Program-made: the position numbers and the translations under genes | Part shown: positions 63,801 to 64,000 of the stretch, in pieces | Position numbering within the stretch: position 1 is the first letter of the stretch | Layout of the letters: each line of letters opens with the position of its first letter | DNA from: Pomacea canaliculata | Taxonomy: Eukaryota > Mollusca > Gastropoda > Architaenioglossa > Ampullariidae | Length of the DNA: 64,000 bases | Direction: 5' to 3' | NCBI RefSeq assembly: GCF_003073045.1 | Contig: NC_037590.1 | Span: forward strand, 19,929,708-19,993,707 | Notes under the pieces: model-generated | What the model saw: the letters and a program-made list of their open reading frames with translations, nothing else | Databases searched by the model: none | Told to the model about the DNA's origin: nothing

Positions 63801-64000
63801 CACTTGGGGTGAAGGTCACATGCATGCAATTCTCTGAAATTGTCCATATCAGTGTATGGATATGATCTTGTATTTTAGTTGTTTCTTTTTATTCTAACAT
63901 AATGACATGTATTGTCACATCCACATACAAAGTTGGTTGATAAATGTATAATTTCAGAAAGCAGACAAAGAGCAGTTGGAAGGAAAGGTTAATCACAGTG
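37935..64000 (+). CDS. QRICH2/C16orf96-like coiled-coil protein (DUF4795), partial
   Basis: Eleven coding exons: 37935-38444, 39062-39136, 40334-40387, 42260-42292, 45584-45835, 48343-48489, 49527-49572, 55797-55873, 58915-59037, 59595-59681, 63958-64000 and on past the window. The first 482 aa are seen, and every junction keeps frame. The N-terminus ([20 protein letters not shown] then [19 protein letters not shown]) is the N-terminal signature shared by QRICH2 and C16orf96. Long heptad-like coiled coils follow ([36 protein letters not shown]). The last exons show repeated KADKE motifs ([21 protein letters not shown]) that open the DUF4795 region. Mammalian QRICH2 is needed for sperm flagellum assembly. 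No Gln-rich repeat is seen, unlike mammalian QRICH2. The start is the first ATG in frame, with A at -3. Confidence 0.88.
41889..41934. repeat. (CAA)n microsatellite
   Basis: About 15 uninterrupted CAA units lie in an intron of the QRICH2-like gene. Confidence 0.95.
42638..42824. mobile_element. hAT MITE, 187 bp
   Basis: The terminal inverted repeats are CAGTGGTTCTTGACC and GGTTAAGAACCACTG. A perfect 8-bp target duplication CTTTAAAG flanks it at 42630-42637 and 42825-42832. The interior is GC-rich (CCGAACCC repeats) and differs from the two other hAT MITEs. Confidence 0.9.
43205..43227 (-). repeat. (GAT)n tail of the RTE-like LINE
   Basis: On the minus strand the LINE 3' end is followed directly by ATGATGATGATGATGATGA. 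RTE-clade elements commonly end in such short tandem repeats rather than in poly-A, which supports the clade assignment. Confidence 0.7.
43228..45395 (-). mobile_element. RTE-like LINE, best preserved copy with open RT frame
   Basis: The minus strand carries a 5'-truncated LINE. One frame (45272 down to 44382) holds the linker up to [16 protein letters not shown] second frame (44503 down to 43343, 386 codons) holds the reverse transcriptase: [33 protein letters not shown], catalytic FADDISLL, then [12 protein letters not shown]-like and [11 protein letters not shown]-terminal blocks. The two frames overlap and are out of register by one frameshift near 44440. The endonuclease region is missing. 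The 3' end (AGGAGCATAGGG on the plus strand) is followed by the GAT tail. It lies antisense in intron 4 of the QRICH2-like gene. Confidence 0.93.
46880..47345 (-). pseudogene. unrecognised degenerate coding remnant
   Basis: Several minus-strand frames look protein-like in sequence: [20 protein letters not shown], then [20 protein letters not shown], and downstream in another frame [20 protein letters not shown]. Frames shift and stops intervene. I do not recognise the family. It lies in an intron of the QRICH2-like gene and could be a processed pseudogene or a transposon piece. Confidence 0.3.
48809..48840. repeat. poly-A tract (32 A)
   Basis: A pure run of 32 A lies in an intron. It may mark the tail of a retroposed sequence, but I see no element upstream. 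Confidence 0.9.
49806..49900. repeat. imperfect (TCA)n/(ATC)n microsatellite
   Basis: TCATCATCATCATCATC and related AATCATCATC blocks run for about 95 bases and end in CACCACCACAGG. They may be the remains of an RTE tail. Confidence 0.85.
50336..50671 (+). mobile_element. hAT MITE, 336 bp
   Basis: The ends CAGTGGTTCTCAAAGT and ACTTTGAGAACCACTG are inverted repeats. A perfect 8-bp duplication TCTTAAGG lies at 50328-50335 and 50672-50679. GCGGACCAC motifs repeat near both ends. The interior matches the 53986-54277 copy in reverse orientation. Confidence 0.93.
50688..50919. repeat. exact tandem duplication, 2 x 116 bp
   Basis: Unit 1 (50688-50803) and unit 2 (50804-50919) both start ATGATGTCTGAAATTCC and end GACATACAAAAACT. 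I find no difference between them. The duplication starts 16 bases after the hAT MITE. Confidence 0.95.
51700..52432 (-). mobile_element. degenerate LINE of a second family
   Basis: Minus-strand pieces in order: [13 protein letters not shown] and [10 protein letters not shown] (linker), [15 protein letters not shown], then [16 protein letters not shown] (start of the reverse transcriptase), and further down [13 protein letters not shown] and a broken QG block. The spelling differs clearly from the RTE-like family ([11 protein letters not shown]). It resembles Jockey/CR1-type elements. It is heavily decayed. Confidence 0.65.
52433..52670 (-). mobile_element. RTE-like LINE, short 3' end fragment
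   Basis: About 240 bases match the 3' end of the 43.2-kb copy (GAGGAGCATAGGGCCGCAAC, then GTTGGGCCCATGTGGTTCC). It is severely 5'-truncated and abuts the second LINE family directly. Confidence 0.9.
53986..54277 (-). mobile_element. hAT MITE, 292 bp, inverted copy of the 50.3-kb MITE
   Basis: It has the same termini, CAGTGGTTCTCAAAGTGTGG and TACTTTGAGAACCACTG. The 8-bp target duplication GTGTAGAG is intact at 53978-53985 and 54278-54285. The interior, read in reverse, follows the 50336-50671 copy with small deletions. Confidence 0.93.
54286..55796. other. long intronic stretch, nothing recognised
   Basis: This is part of the QRICH2-like intron before the exon at 55797. The part 54290-54610 is less AT-rich and looks like an old repeat, but I cannot name it. 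No coding signal or clear termini. Confidence 0.35.
56194..56510 (+). mobile_element. possible solo LTR of a retrovirus-like element
   Basis: The 317-bp stretch begins TGTTACACCC and ends GTTGGTTACA, with TG...CA ends and a short inverted terminal match. It contains AATAAA at 56416-56421 about 90 bases before the end, as in the R/U5 part of an LTR. No coding region and no clear target duplication are seen, so it would be an old solo LTR, perhaps of the Gypsy group. Confidence 0.35.
56686..57156 (+). mobile_element. Tc1/mariner-pogo-like MITE, decayed right end
   Basis: The left terminus is CAGTCAAATCTCGCTACTAT after TA. The inverse motif GTGGCATAGTAGCGA occurs twice near the left end and again near the right end, where the terminal bases are lost or changed. 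The interior is C-rich and unlike its AT-rich surroundings. There is no transposase. Confidence 0.6.
57157..58914. other. intronic stretch, nothing recognised
   Basis: This intron of the QRICH2-like gene lies before the exon at 58915. There are only short random frames and purine-rich tracts. No repeat termini are seen. Confidence 0.35.
60208..62320 (-). mobile_element. RTE-like LINE, third long antisense copy
   Basis: From the 3' end (TTAGAGGAGCATAGGGCTGC on the plus strand) upward, minus-strand frames give the C-terminus, the reverse transcriptase with [14 protein letters not shown] and FEDDINLL (the catalytic FADD is mutated to FEDD), [15 protein letters not shown], and a deletion that joins the palm directly to [13 protein letters not shown], removing much of the N-terminal reverse-transcriptase region. 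Above 61.6 kb the linker and the end of the endonuclease domain are recognisable but frameshifted. It lies in intron 10 of the QRICH2-like gene. Confidence 0.9.
63140..63600 (+). mobile_element. 3' end of a CR1/L2-type LINE
   Basis: The plus strand reads [16 protein letters not shown] followed by a frameshifted stretch ending in HICSQSTVP-like residues. This matches the C-terminal WNSLP...F...L block of CR1/L2-like LINEs. The end is TACCCATTATTATTAATAAC, a short tandem tail. Only the 3' end is present. Confidence 0.6.

Overview
This is a eukaryotic nuclear window from an animal with AT-rich introns and many transposon remnants. The proteins are bilaterian and the repeats (RTE-type LINEs, tRNA-derived SINEs, hAT and pogo/Tigger MITEs) suggest an invertebrate. 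My best guess is a spiralian, probably a mollusc, but the sequence alone does not fix the species.

Five protein genes and one tRNA can be read exon by exon, with consistent splice phases. (1) ARL16, a small GTPase, minus strand, 2585-5401. (2) HGS/Hrs, the ESCRT-0 subunit, plus strand, 6058-17945, 17 coding exons, head to head with ARL16 across about 0.65 kb. (3) METTL26, a DUF938 methyltransferase-like protein, minus strand, 19033-23528, tail to tail with HGS. (4) tRNA-Gly(CCC), minus strand, 27910-27980. (5) An MCRIP1/2 (FAM195) homologue, plus strand, 28486-33073, whose first coding exon is only 5 nt. (6) A QRICH2/C16orf96-type coiled-coil protein, plus strand, 37935 to beyond the window end, 11 coding exons seen.

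The rest is introns and intergenic DNA filled with repeats. One RTE-like LINE family is present at least five times: 1-1240 in plus orientation, and 30829-32486, 43228-45395, 52433-52670 and 60208-62320 all antisense to their host introns. The 43.2-45.4 kb copy still has a 386-codon open reverse-transcriptase frame. Other LINE families are present as remnants. Three hAT MITEs keep perfect 8-bp target duplications, and a 466-bp Tigger-like and an 844-bp pogo-like MITE keep TA duplications. There is also an exact 116-bp tandem duplication.

The main biological point is gene order. In human, the counterparts of these genes are split between 17q25 (HGS and ARL16 head to head, MCRIP1, QRICH2) and 16p13.3 (METTL26 next to MCRIP2, C16orf96). 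Here they lie in one 64-kb block. This looks like the unduplicated ancestral arrangement. No phage, CRISPR or bacterial-type system is present.
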